Shown here: positions 8,560-19,693 of the stretch, in pieces | How the letters are laid out: each line of letters opens with the position of its first letter | Position numbering within the stretch: the stretch's first letter is position 1 | Origin: Scenedesmus sp. ARA3 | Lineage: Eukaryota > Chlorophyta > Chlorophyceae > Sphaeropleales > Scenedesmaceae | Direction of reading: 5' to 3' | DNA: 64,000 nt | NCBI GenBank assembly: GCA_004335835.1 | Contig: RWJK01001732.1 | Coordinates: 62,001-126,000 of the forward strand | Notes under the pieces: generated by a model | Databases searched by the model: none | The model's input: the letters and a program-made list of their open reading frames with translations, nothing else | Told to the model about the DNA's origin: nothing | Program-made: the position numbers and the translations under genes

Positions 8560-11029
8560 TGTCAGCACACAGCCAGCAGCTGTTCCTTCAGCGGCTGAAC
8601 AGCCACCCTGCCAGCCGCCAGCTGCAGCACACACACCACAGCTGTCAGGCCCAGGTACCAACAGCTGCAACATTGTGCAGCAAGCGCCGTGAGACTGTCC
8701 ACTTCAACAGCGATGCCTCTGTGATATGCATAGCGCAGCACGGCAGCATAGCCGCACAGCAGCACAGCCCCGCTGCCTTGCACCACACCCTGTGCAAACA
8801 CACTATCACCTGGTTGTCAGCCACAGCCCTAGTGAAGGTCTACCGCACAATGTCGTCCGGGTGCCCGCTGCTTTGTACGACCTGTGCAAACACGCTGTCA
8901 CAGCCAAGTGCGGCTGTGATGTTGCAGCGAGTAGTTCTCGCCGCTACTTACATGTGTAAAAGGAAAACTCTCCCTTTACAGCTGTTCGCCCCACCTACCT
9001 GGTTGTCTGCGACAGCCCTCGTGAAGGTCTGCCGCACAAAGTCGTCAGGGTGCCCGCTGCTTTGTACAACCTGTGCAAACACGCGGTCACAGCTTCTCAC
9101 CCCACCTGGTTGTCAGCCACAGCCCTTGTGAAGGTCTGCCGCACAAAGTCGTCTGGGTGCCCGCTGCTTTGTACAACGTGTGCACACACACTGTCACAGC
9201 CAAGTGCGGCTGTGATTTTTCGGCGAGTACTTCTCGCCTCAACTTAAATGTGTAAAAGAAAATTCTCCCTTTACAGCTTTTCGCCCCACCTGGTTGTCAG
9301 CCACAGCCCTTGTGAAGGTCTGCCGCACAAAGCGTTACACAGTAAATGTGACGACAAGAAAGACACCCTGTGACATATGCATGCGCCTGATTTCAGCGCA
9401 AATGTCTGCCACACACTGCTGCATTCACTGCATGTCACAGACAGCTGGAACAAATAACACTGTTTCCGGCCCACCTGGTTGTCAGCCACAGCCCTGGTGA
9501 AGGTCTGCCGCACAAAGTCGTCTGGGTGCCCTCCATCGTCGACGTGCCTGCACAGCGCTGCTGGCACCTGCATGCTCTTGTATGCTGCTGTGCGCTCCTT
9601 GAACTGCTGTAAGCCTCTCAGCAGCTCCTGCCTGCAAATGCATTGTTGACAGGCATTGAAGCAGGCAAGAAGCCTTTCTGTAAGAATACATACATGTGCT
9701 GTCTGCTGCTGTGCGCTCCTGAACTGCTGGAAGCCCTTCAGCAGCTCCTGCCTGCAACAGCATTGTTGACAGGCATTGAAGCAGGCAAGAAGCCATTCAG
9801 TAAGCATGAGTGCATGTGCTCTTGTATGCTGCATGCCCTTTGAACTGCTGGAAGCCCTTCAGCAGCTCCTGCCTGCAAATGCATTGTTGAAAGGAATGAG
9901 GCAGGCAGGCGACAGGCGATGCAGTAAGCATGAAAGCCCATGTTTAAAGACCAGCAGCAGCATGGGCAGCACACAGCACAGTCAATGTATGCACTCTGCT
10001 GGCAGCCTCAGCAGTAGCTGCTGCTGCTGCTGCCAGCAGCGCTGCAGAGCATAATTGACAGCAGGGCCGGTTGAGCCATTCCAATGCGGCTGCAGTGCCG
10101 GTGCAGCTGCTGTTTGCTCGTTTGAAGAGCGCAGGCGCAAACAACACCGTGTTGCTGCACATGCGCAGGCAGCTTGCAACAGTTTGAGTTTCCTTGCTAC
10201 TGGCTGTGCCCCTTGACTAGCACGATGCCGCGCTTTTGGCCGCTCTGCTGTGCTGCCTGCTAATTTTGCGGATGTCTGAGGAAGCATTTGGAGGCTGCAC
10301 CAGTATTTAATGCCTTGGCGTTGAAATGCATGTCAGTTGAGCATGCTAGCACATGCTCTGTGCATGCGGGACAGGGTGCAAGGGTAATTGACTGGTACAA
10401 AATCTGCTGTTGTGCTGCCCCAAACTACACGAGTGCATGTTGCGTGGGCTGCTAGATGGCCGCATGCTGCTGCTGTGCTGCTGTGGCGGCTGATTCCGCA
10501 GGCAGTATGCTGTGCATGCTGTAGTGCTTTGCTGTCAGCTGCACTCTTTCAATGAGCAGTTTTTGAGACCAGAAGGTTCACCATCACTGCCCCTGCATGC
10601 CAACTTGGAAACTCACAGCCTGGTCACAAGCTGATCTCCACAGGATTCAAGCTGTGCATGCTGCATGTGGTGCATTGCTGGCCAGAGCCCACGTCAGCTG
10701 CATCCCTGTCACCAGCAGTCTGTTCGACTCGATAGTGTGCAGTGTGCTGCACGTCAACCCGGTTTTAGGCTAAAACTCACAGCCTTGTCACGAGCAGCTC
10801 CTGCGAGGTAGCCTGGGTGAAGTCTCCGGCTATGGTCTCTATCTCATACAGCTGCAGCGGCCGCAGGAGATAGGGTAAGAGCAGGCAATGCACAGCCGGG
10901 CATTATTGCATGGCAAGTTCAGCAGCACAGATGGGTTCAGCAGGGGCAGTATTGCACCAGGCGCACCTGCCGTAGCAGGTCCTTAAGGGAATTCATCATC
11001 ATCTGCTTTTCACTTTCCTTGGAAGCCAT
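8147..11029 (-). CDS. MED10: Mediator of RNA polymerase II transcription subunit 10
   Basis: Four minus-strand exons join with matching phases into 129 aa: 11029-10967, 10851-10781, 9631-9475 and 8245-8147. The protein starts MASKESEKQMM, then LYEIETIAGDFTQ, GLQQFKERTAAY, VPAALCRHVDDGG, HPDDFVRQTFTRAVADNQ, LAAGRVAAIQALKDQLLA and ends FPEAAAVYK. This follows MED10 along its whole length: the VSDFQPSSQ-like segment, the VPLEVFEYIDQGRNP-like core, the NEQVKGK-like turn and a final FPE. The family is usually about 130-140 aa. MED10 is a middle-module Mediator subunit acting in the nucleus. Exon 2 uses donor GGCT|GTGAGT, the only choice that keeps phase and length. It is divergent from the kinase gene, with about 640 bases between the start codons. 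Confidence 0.92.
8330..8625 (-). repeat. Two upstream copies of the MED10 last-exon acceptor edge, with CTG tracts
   Basis: CTGCAG followed by codons for LAAGRV recurs at about 8382 down to 8330 and 8622 down to 8562, upstream of the real last exon at 8245. Both copies run into early TGA stops (LAVC, LAAVC). Between them, and before the real acceptor, lie long CTG runs in the sense strand, seen on the plus strand as CAG at 8282-8315, 8410-8459 and 8512-8557. Confidence 0.85.
8808..9340 (-). repeat. Four tandem copies of the MED10 exon 3 donor edge
   Basis: The codons for HPDDFVRQTFTRAVADNQ and the following GT donor recur at about 9335-9290, 9175-9105, 9070-9000 and 8880-8809, all downstream of the real exon edge at 9475. 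The copy nearest 8830 has TAG in place of CAG. Most are preceded by AAAGCAG, which looks like an acceptor. An 80-base spacer ending in a CTCCCTTTACAG-type sequence (plus strand) is shared by two units. Confidence 0.85.
9700..9890 (-). repeat. Two upstream copies of the MED10 exon 3 acceptor edge
   Basis: TTGCAG or TTTGCAG followed by codons for QELLKGFQQF recurs at about 9765-9700 and 9885-9840, upstream of the real exon start at 9631. The copies lose homology or reach a stop soon after. The period is about 120 bases. Confidence 0.85.
10610..10640 (-). repeat. Partial copy of the MED10 exon 2 donor edge
   Basis: The sense strand reads codons for QLVTRL followed by GTGAGT, matching the end of exon 2 at 10781. 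It lies downstream in intron 2 and only about 25 bases of exon are retained. Confidence 0.6.
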
Positions 11030-11670
11030 GGCGATTGCTGTGCTGCAGATGATCAGGGTACCCTGTCAGTAGTGAGTGGCCTGGGGGCCCCTTTCAGGCA
11101 GTCGCAACGTCTCCGGAAACACTGCCAGCCACCGTGCATGCCTTGGAGTGATCGGGTATGCTGCGTGAAAGCCGTTGAGCAGCTAATGACAACACAGGCA
11201 CGCCGTGTGACTCACCTTCGGAGTGATAATGACACAAGCACCCCACTCCTTTTGTAGCCGAGCACTTTCCAGAGCTAGGCAACGGCGAATCAGTTCAACG
11301 AAGACAAATTGATTGAAAAAACCATTTTAGTATTGAAGCGACCACGACGACTAGCATTTTGAAGCCTTTGATGTCATCAAGCCCATAGCGACAGACCAGC
11401 TCATCTGATCGTCAAATCATAGTTAAGAAAGTTAGGGTGTCTGATCGTAGGGCATTCATTCACGCGCGACTTGACAGGTAGGCCGCTGGCAGTCCTGGCA
11501 ACTTCACCTCGGCAACTGCTACAGCTGGAGCTCGCAGGTGTTTGATTGCATACTTGCATCAGGGTGGTCGTTTGCTACTGCATTGCACCCTGCTGTGCAA
11601 GCTACCAACTTACTTTTTGGACATCGGCTGGGCTGCACCCGTTGCCTGTTGCTGCAGGACTTTTGCGAAG
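11030..11670. promoter_or_regulatory. Divergent intergenic region between MED10 and the kinase
   Basis: About 640 bases separate the MED10 start codon (minus) from the kinase start codon (plus), so both promoters and 5' leaders should lie here. I see no clear TATA box. The stretch around 11290-11460 is poorer in CAG/CTG repeats and more AT-rich than its surroundings, a plausible promoter core. The assignment rests on gene orientation, not on a motif. Confidence 0.45.
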
Positions 11671-13835
11671 ATGCAGCTCAGCGCGAGGTCTATCAGGGCC
11701 AGTAGAACAGCCCAGCATGCAGCTCACCAAGCGCTGTGTCCTCCGACAGTGGCCAGGTCACGGCCCCATCGCCTGCCTCCTGTTCAGGCCAGCACAGCTG
11801 TGGTTGAAGCACCGGTGCTGCAGCAAGCAGCTGATACTACCCTTCAGCATTTGCCGCTGATACTGGAGCAGCTGCAGCAGGACGAGCAGCAATGCCAGCA
11901 GCTGCTGGGAAAGTTTTTCGACGAGTTTCAGCTAGGCGAGACTCTTGGCCAGGCAAGTACAGTATGACATGCATTATTGCTTGATCAATATGTTTGACTT
12001 GCTGCGGTGTCTGCGAGGGGACCCCTAGCACCCTGCACAGCAGCAGGACATGCTGCAGGGGCGTCTACTGCCTCAACTGCTGTTTCTGTAGGAGACTTGC
12101 CATCACACAGCTGCTAGGCCTTGCATCTGCATGCACTTGGCTGCGGTTGTTGCATTGACGTATCAGAAAAGCAAGCTACAGCTATTGCTAGCGCAGCACT
12201 GGCACAGGTAGCGCTGAACTGTTCCTGCTGCTCACATCATGCCCTGTGCTGCTGCTGGCAACCCCCCTGCAGGGCAGCTATGGTACTGTTCGTGCGTGCA
12301 CACACGTGCCCAGCGGCAAGCAGTATGCAGTCAAGATTCTTTCCAAGCGGAAGGGCAATGAGGAGCGAAGCGAGATCATCATGCGCGAGGTGCGCAGCAG
12401 CTCAAAACGGTCAATGCAGCACTTGGTCAAAGCAGCAGTTGGTCAAAGGGTCAAAGCGCATGCTTACGGCGGATGGGTGGAGCATCGCTTGGGCTTTCGT
12501 CTTTAAATGCAGCACTATCAGCAGCCGTATGTTCGCAGGGGAGGCAGCAACTGGCGGTAGGCTTTGGGCCTGAGCAGATTGAGGTTGCTTGGAGGGGCAG
12601 TAGGGGACGGCGGCTCAGACAATGCTCGTCATTGCATGCATTGCGCGGCAGCTGCTGTCGGCAACCTCTCAGTATCCTGCGCAGTACATAACACCCCGCG
12701 ATCACTGCCATGATCCTGTCATCTCACGGTTTCCTGCAACCTCTTGCTTCCTGCAAACTTTCCTGCAAACTCCTGCAGGTGCGTCTGTGGGCGCAGCTCT
12801 CGCAGCACGCCTCCATCGCACAGCTCTTTGGTGCCTACGAGGACGCCAACAACATCTTCCTGGTGCAGGAGCTGCTAACCGGCGGGGACCTGCAGGGCCT
12901 CCTAGACTCCCAGGGCACCCTTTGCGAGGCAGATGCAGCAGCAGCGCTGCGCGGAGTGCTTTCCGCACTGGCTGCATGCCACGCAGCAGATGTGTGCTAC
13001 GGCGATGTGAAGCCAGCAAACTTCATGCTGGCGAGCATGTGGCCCAGTATTGCGCATGTGCTGGATCCTGCAAAGCCCAAGGGGGATATGCGGCTGCGGG
13101 CGGTGGACTTTGGCTGCGCGCAGTTCTGCCCGGATGGATGCAGCCTGGTGCAGGGTTTGAGCGGCACACCAGGTGAGGCTGGGGGGGTGTGGTGTATGCT
13201 TGCAGGCTGCTTGCAGGTAGTGGGTGCATGCATTGGATGTTTGTTGTTGATGCTAGGAGCGTTGCAGTATAGCTGCAGCTGCAGGAATGCACGCTGCTAC
13301 CTTTCCTGGAGCGTCTGTGCTACACAGCATGCATGCATGCATCAGTCTGGGAGGCGGCGCTTGGTGCTTGCCGCTGCAGCATGCGTGCTTTTGCCTGGTG
13401 CGCTGCTGTTGCTGGGACGACTGCCAGATCCGATTGCAGCATTTTGTGTGTGCAGCAACACTGACATGCTACTGCTTTTGCTGCGCCTGCTGTTTGTTTG
13501 TGTCTGTTTTCGCAGTGTACATGGCTCCTGAGGTCATCACCGACCACTGCCACTCCATCAGCATGGACGTGTGGGCCGCTGGCGTGATGCTGTACCAGAT
13601 GCTGACTGGGCAGTTCCCCTTCTGGGACACAGACATGGCGGGCCTGGGACGCATCCACCCGCGCCAGATCCTGAAGGACGTGCAGAGCGGGACCGTGCTG
13701 CTTGATGTGGCGGCGTGCGCGAATCTGTCCGTAGATGCGAAGGATCTGATCGCGAAGATGCTTGTGAAGGATCCAGAGCAGCGGATCACCGCAGCGCAGG
13801 CGCTGCAGCACCCCTGGCTGCAGCAGCAGCAGTAG
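11671..13835 (+). CDS. Serine/threonine protein kinase, CAMK/CDPK-like
   Basis: Exons 11671-11952, 12273-12389, 12779-13172 and 13516-13835 join in phase to 370 aa. About 90 N-terminal residues (Ala/Arg/Gln-rich, possibly an organelle signal) precede the kinase domain. Visible motifs are GQGSYGTV (glycine loop, about 93-100), AVKIL with Lys115, YGDVKPANF with catalytic Asp209, DFG at 243-245, GTPVYMAPE ending at 270, DVWAAGVMLYQMLTG, and HPWL near the end. The HRD motif is replaced by Y-G-D, losing both His and the regulatory Arg. There are no EF-hands, so it is not a complete calcium-dependent kinase. Intron 1 has a GC donor (CAG|GCAAGT). The frame ends at TAG after a glutamine run, with TGA two codons later. 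Its introns show no clear exon-edge arrays, unlike the neighbouring genes. Confidence 0.88.
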
Positions 13836-15264
13836 CGGTGAGGCGCAGCTTGCAGGAAGCGGCGGCCGCTTGCAGGAAAGCGATTGATTGTGCAGCAGGG
13901 CGTAGCGCCATGCTGATGCATGCTGCTGTGCTTGTACGTGTGTGTGGAAACAGTAGGGAAGAAGAAACCCGCCGCAGTGCAGCACTGGCAGCGCTCAGCA
14001 GCCGAACAGGTTGGTGCTGCTGCCTGCTGTGTAGCAGCTGAGGGTCCGGCGCCTCACTGAATGATTGTGGTTCAGTCAACACGTAGGGCTTAGGGTTTGC
14101 AGCTGTCCTTAAACCCAGGTGCTCTCCTGAGCCGCTTGCGTGTTTGTGCGCACTGTGCTGGTGCTGTGCTTCAGGGTTAGCGTCTCCAGGGTTGTACGTA
14201 TTGCAGCTAGCTCTAGTAGGTGCTGTGCTGGCTTTGCAGGCATGCGTGATGGGCCCCTTGCATTTTGCCTTTTGGCCTTGTGAGCTGAGTTGAGTTGCGC
14301 ATGTTGAGTAGTTGGAGTCGTATTAGGGCGCGGAACTGGGGTGCAAGAGCGTGCGCTCTTGATGCAGTATTAGGCTGAGGGGCAGCGGACATGCGGGGGC
14401 GGTGATTGACTGAGCGATTTTGGGGAGGTGGGGTGAGCTTGCATGCGTGCGTGCATGCATGCATGCGGGGGTTGTGAGTATTGATAGTTTGTGAGGAATG
14501 CAGTGGAATGCAGATGGCAGAGGCGGTTTGTTGCTGTCTGGCAGTCATGGTCTCTGGTGGGTGGACTGAAGTTGAAGTTGAGGCGTCTGATGTCTGATGC
14601 AGTGCTGCCAGGCTAGGCCCTTTGACCCCTGGCGGTCACATGCATTGCATCAGTTCACCAGTGCTTGCAAGCAGTGTGGCGTTGCTGCAGGCGGCAGCGC
14701 ATTCGCACTGCAGTGATCTGCACTCCTGGTTGGCTAGTGGTGGTGCGTCACATTGTGATGACATGACATGGTGTGAGGTGTGTTGGGAGCTGCAGGTCTT
14801 TGTGCTGGCTATGGCTGTCTGGACACGATTGATAGGGTCTATTATGCTGTGCTGCCTTTGTCTGTCTGCGTGTGGGGTGAGTGCCACAACCACACAGCGC
14901 CCTCGGCTGTGCTGTACCATGCCGCGTGCTGACCGACTTGTCAGTTTGCGGCCTCACAAACGGTGGGAAAGAGAGAGCGCGTGTTTGTGTGCGCTGCTGG
15001 CGCCGGCTTGTGCCACTAATTGGTGGCAGCTGATCTGCTGCAGCCTTGTATACTAGTTCCTCTGAAGGGCTTGTGCCTTGCCAGAACCCTAGACTAAACC
15101 CCTCGACGCGGGGTCTTTTTAGGGTTGCTCTGGTGGGGTGTTTTCCCGCCAAATCAATGCCGGGCATGCTCTCTCTTTTTTCCTGATGGTGTTCGCTCAC
15201 ACAATTTTGATGCATTCCTTGTCTTCTTTGCGGTATTCGTCCCTTGCGCCGTTGCGGTGTGTGC

Positions 15265-15430
15265 AGTGCTGCTGGCAGCTTGCAGCTTGTGACTGCTGTC
15301 GCAGTGCTGGTGGCAGCTTGCAGCTTCTGTTGCAGTGCTGGTGGCAGCTTGCAGCTTCTGTTGCAGTGCTGGTGGCAGCTTGTGACTGCTGTCGCAGTGC
15401 TGGTGGCAACTTGCAGCTGCTCTTGCAGCA
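15265..15430. repeat. Minisatellite, GCAGTGCTGGTGGCAGCTTG-type units
   Basis: Roughly five imperfect units of about 30-40 bases carry the core GCAGTGCTGGTGGCA, alternating with GCTTCTGTT or TGTGACTGCTGTC. It is flanked by a short CAG run near 15428. No function is apparent. Confidence 0.75.
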
Positions 15431-15599
15431 GCAGCAGTTGTGCTGCCTGCACGAGCTGCAGCACACAAGGCGAGGGGACTGGCCAGATGGTATGAGCTTG
15501 TGTGCGTACTGCATGCGTGTCTGTGTTTGTGTCCTGTCATGCGCTGCATGGCACTCATAAAGCGCCTGCGTGGCGCTAAATGCGCCGTGCAGTGTGCCC

Positions 15600-15851
15600 G
15601 TTTGCATGTGTGTGTGCGTGCGTGCGTGCGTGCGTGCGTGCGCGCGCGCGCGCGCGTGTTGCGCTGTGTTTGTGTGCTGCGTCGAGCACCGCATTGCCCA
15701 ATTGGTGCGCGCGCGTGCGTGCGTGTGCGTGCGCGTGTTGCGCTGTGTTTGTGTGCTGCGTCGAGCACCGCATTGCCCAATTGGTGCGCGCGCGTGCGCG
15801 TGTTGCGCTGTGTTTGTGTGCTGCGTCGAGCACCGCATTGCCCAATTGGTG
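15600..15851. repeat. Minisatellite with alternating GC/GT stretches
   Basis: A unit of about 65-75 bases, containing GTGTTGCGCTGTGTTTGTGTG and CGAGCACCGCATTGCCCAAT, occurs three times. The units are joined by alternating purine-pyrimidine runs such as GTGCGTGCGTGCGTGCGCGC. Such runs can adopt left-handed DNA. The open frames across it in several phases are by-products of the repeat. Confidence 0.8.
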
Positions 15852-16662
15852 ATGCTGTTGCTGCAGCAGCACAAGCCCAGCGGCGCATCTGGCTGGCTGG
15901 CAGGGTCAAAGCCTGTTCAAGGCGATTTTGTACAGGCGGTTGCGGGCGGCATGGTCCGGAAATGCTGCTGCTGCCTGCCCCCCTGAAGTTTTTTTGTTCT
16001 CGTTTCTCTTCTAGGTCCAGGAGCAGGAGCCTTGTTTGCAGTTGCTGCATGCATGCAGTTGTGCTGTGCGATATGCAAAAAGTTGTGCTCTTGTGTGTTG
16101 CTTGTTTGCATTGCGTTTGACCTTTGCAGGATGCGTGCCTGCCTGCTTGCTGCTGCCTGGCTGGATCGTCAGGCAAAGATGCTTGTGGAGCAGGGCACGA
16201 TATGGGTTGCGATATCTTGCGCGCATGTCAATGCGCCTCTTCTGCCGTGCTCTTTGCTTCTTGGAGGTGTTTGCGCCTCTGAATTGTTTCAGTATTGCAG
16301 CCATGCTTGCTGGTCTGGTGCGTGGCTAGGTAGTACTCTGGACTGTGCGCATTTGAGTGCACCCTGCGTCAGCATGCAGGGTAGCTGCCACAGCTTGCAG
16401 GAAATCTCTCTTCTTTTAGGACAGGACAGCTGGAAGCCAACAACGCAGCAAGCGGCTGCGCAGCAGCAGCAGCAGTGTGTGGCCCCAGCACGTATGTTGG
16501 CTCGCCGCTCGCTGCTCTGCTCTGCTGTTGGGGGTGTAGCACCTTCAGGGTGTGGCACTTTCTAGGGGCGGCGTGCTCAGCAGCACGCCTGCTGCCTTGC
16601 AATTTTGAGATTTGTGGCATACTTGCCTTGCCTGGTGACGGCTGCGCCGCAGCCTGACTTGA

Positions 16663-16690
16663 TATGGATATGGATATGGATATGGATGTA
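16663..16690. repeat. TATGGA hexamer microsatellite
   Basis: Four to five tandem GATATG/TATGGA units. It lies in a gene-free stretch. Confidence 0.85.
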
Positions 16691-19600
16691 TCGCAGCACT
16701 TGCTAGTGTTACTGCGCAGGTCAGGGACTGCTGTGGCTTTATGGCTCTTGCTTTTCAGGCTTGCAGTAGTGCTGTGTGCACCCAGTGTGCTAAATTGAAG
16801 ACTGCAGCAGGTGGCAGCTGCAGCTGACAGCAGTAAGCGAATAAGTTAGTTACTTTTGTTGACAGCTTGTTCCACTTGTTGCTGGCTTGCATGCTTGCTT
16901 GCTTGTGCCCTGCTCAACGCTCCTGCTGCTGCGGCATGGGCGCTTTCATACAGCTTCAGGGCATCACACGCGTTTTGTAGGCGCAGCGTGTGCAGATGGT
17001 CTTTTCTTTAGGTGATTTTGCAGGCGTCAGAAGGCCTGCAGGAAGTTTGGACCACTTGCAGCAGGCTGGTGCCTTCCTAGGCCTAACAGCTTGCAGCTTG
17101 CTGCTTCACCATGTGGTGCAACAGCTCACACAGCAGCAGCAGCAGCAGCAGCAGCAGCTGCAGCAGCTTGAGAGCTAGCAACATTGAAATGCAATGCTAC
17201 ACCATGTGGCGCAGCCCTGAAAGGCAGTCCAGGTACTGCCGGCAGTGGCATGGCTTCAAGGGATTTACTGTGGCGGTTGTGTAGCACAGTGCTACATGGC
17301 TTGTAGGGCGCCTGTGCTGTATGTGCGCTTGCGTTTAACCGCACTGCTGCTTCGGAGTGTGGGCGTGCTCGCGCTCACGTGCTGTTGAAACACACAGCAA
17401 GCTAGAACGGACGCCAGCGATGCTTTAGTGTGTGTCTCTGCCTGTGGGCTGGGCCGTGAGAGTGCTTCATCTTGCTTCTAGCAGCCTGTTCCTTTGCTCC
17501 TTCTGGTGCTGTTTTCTGTGCTATGCACACGCCCTGTCATCTGGACTGTCATCAGAGTCTCAGAGCGATTCAGGGCGCATCTATGCTGCTATGCATCTGT
17601 CTTCGTGCGGCATTTCCACTGTACCACTCGCTTCTCTCATCAACTGAAGCAGCAGCGCCTAACGCAGCACCGCGTTGCTGATGGGCTTGCTGCTTGCACG
17701 CGCAACAGCAAGACTGAGAGAGACATGCTACATGTGTACCACCACAGAGTGTGGCGTGCGGCAGCGAGAGGCATATGAGGCATAAGCGACGGTTGTGTGT
17801 GTCGACTGCTACTGCTGTGTCTGTGCATATCAGCGTCTCTCGTTCGGGGACTTCACCCCACAAGCACCGTCCCACTTTGCATGGTGTAGTGTTGCTGTCG
17901 ACCTGAAAGCATCCTGTGTACCGTATGCAGTATGAGTGTCACGCATTGTCGGGAAGGAGGGGTTGTGTTGGTTTGACAGTCGGAGCGTGACACGATGCAT
18001 ACCACGACGCAACAACAGGGGCTTGGGATGGGCCAAGCCGCATCGTTCCTCTTCACTGCAGCTCACATGTACACAGAGCAGTGCAGTTTGCAGTTGGCGG
18101 TGACAGTGTGGTGGCTGAGGCTCCATTGCAGCTTACGCGTACACAGTGCAGTGCAGTGTACAGTGTGGTGACAGTTTGGTGGCAGGCAGGAAAGCTTACA
18201 GAGCATAGGTGATGATGAGGGCAAAGGAAGCTAGAGCATCGGCTGGTGGTGTCGGCATAGTGATTGCGGTGTGTTTGTGTGCTGTGTTGACTGGCCTATT
18301 GCACTCATGTATGGCTTTGCGAGAGGCACAGGTTAGATGTCAACAGCAGGCACAAACTCAGATCTCAACAGGATAATATATGGGTGGATGGGGGTATGGG
18401 CTTGCAATGCTTGCTTGTGCGTACATGCTGGAATGTGGTAGGTGTGACGCAAGCAGCGCTGCTGCTTTCACAGATTGTGTCGGTAAGTTCCGCCAGGGGC
18501 GGACAGGCGGCTGTTGATATCAGGAGGACACTGGAGGTGGCAACGTGCAGCAGCACGTGCTGCTGCTGCAGTGCTTGTGTGGCATACAGCAGTGTGTATG
18601 CTGCAGCCATGACAGACTCACTTTGGTGCGTTGCTTACCAGAGTGCACTTGTTATGGCTTCACCAGTATATTAAAGAGACAGCTTGAACATTTTCTGCTG
18701 CTAAACAGCGAGCACACGGCTGCTCCGGCTGTGGTGACGCATGGGTGTCTGCTTCAGAGGTTTTTGTTCGAGGAAGGCCGGCAAAGGGTGGGGCTGCTTT
18801 GGCTTATGGACTTGCTGGTCTTCATCATGCCTGTTTACAGTGCTGGCAGGATTTGACTTCAACATGTGACGCTGCAAGAGGTTTCCTCTTGCACCTCATA
18901 CGGCTTCCAAGTGTATTTGTCCATGCATTTGTGTGTACATGACGTCAGGGAAGTGATGGTGGATTTGTACAGGGCACATGGCAGGAGCAATGGTGGTGCT
19001 TTTGGTTTGAAATGCTTTGCTTGTGCTACAGGGATTGCGACATGGGCACTGCGGCAGGTTTGCCCATGGCTGTGATGTAACAAATAGCTTTACATCCTCC
19101 CTCATACTCTGTAAGTGGTTGTAACGTATCAGCAGCTGCATCAAGAGAAAGCAGCAGGCACACGGCGCCCGGCTGTAGCTGCTGCAGTGGGTTTTGAATC
19201 TGCCACTGCTGTTGACAAACCGCAGCCAGACAGCAGCCAGACTGTTTAGTGCTCTGCCGATTATATTGATCATGCCGTGTGAAGCAATTGACGACTCAAG
19301 AACCTGCCTGACGCTTGTTCAAGCTGCAGTCTGGTGTGCCAAACGGCAGGGGAGAGACGTCTGCCGATGGCGTGCAATTGCTGACTCCCATTTAGACTGC
19401 AGTAGGCCCTTTGAAACTTCAAGTGTGACAGGGGCAGAAAAAATGACCACCCGCAGCAGCAAGGAGCAACCCTGCCTTCGCTAGGGCTTCCTGTTGACAA
19501 ATGTGTCACGTGATGCCTTGTGCATTCCGACAGCTGGGCACATGAATGCAATGTCTTGAACTCGAGTGTTCGTCAGAAAGCAAGTCGCCGGTGCTTTTCA

Positions 19601-19693
19601 CGAGTTGGCAGGCTGTCGGAGTTTGCTTGTCCACATCATCCTGCCACATCATCGACTCGCCTCGTTCAGCTTGCAAGCCGAATCACTTCCATC

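Larger units (their letters stand above)
13836..19693. other. Long region without a recognisable gene
   Basis: About 5.9 kb with no protein family I can recognise. It holds ATGC-type repeats at about 14445-14466, minisatellites at 15265-15430 and 15600-15851, a hexamer repeat at 16663-16690, a CAG tract at 17128-17163 and a duplicated block of about 65 bases at 18065-18190. The longest open frames (minus strand, 14748-16176) simply run through these repeats. A short frame ending in a Gln run and stop at 17176-17178 could be a last exon but has no support. The part next to 19694 should be the transporter's promoter and leader. Confidence 0.5.

Noticed and set aside
8082..8700. PolyLeu, polyAla, polySer and polyGln frames over CAG tracts
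   Set aside because: Translations of the same triplet repeats in all frames; the region is MED10 intron 3 and last exon.
488..13835. General reassignment of TAG to glutamine
   Set aside because: MutS2, the transporter and the Q-rich genes have hundreds of Gln codons and no internal TAG; kept only as a check for the oxidase.
14748..16176. Long minus-strand open frames (238 and 340 codons) over 14.7-16.2 kb
   Set aside because: They run through minisatellites in which several frames are open at once, and show no domain or splice signals.
16032..16565. 177-codon plus-strand frame rich in Cys and Leu
   Set aside because: Composition follows TGC/TGT-rich DNA; no family features, and other frames are equally open.
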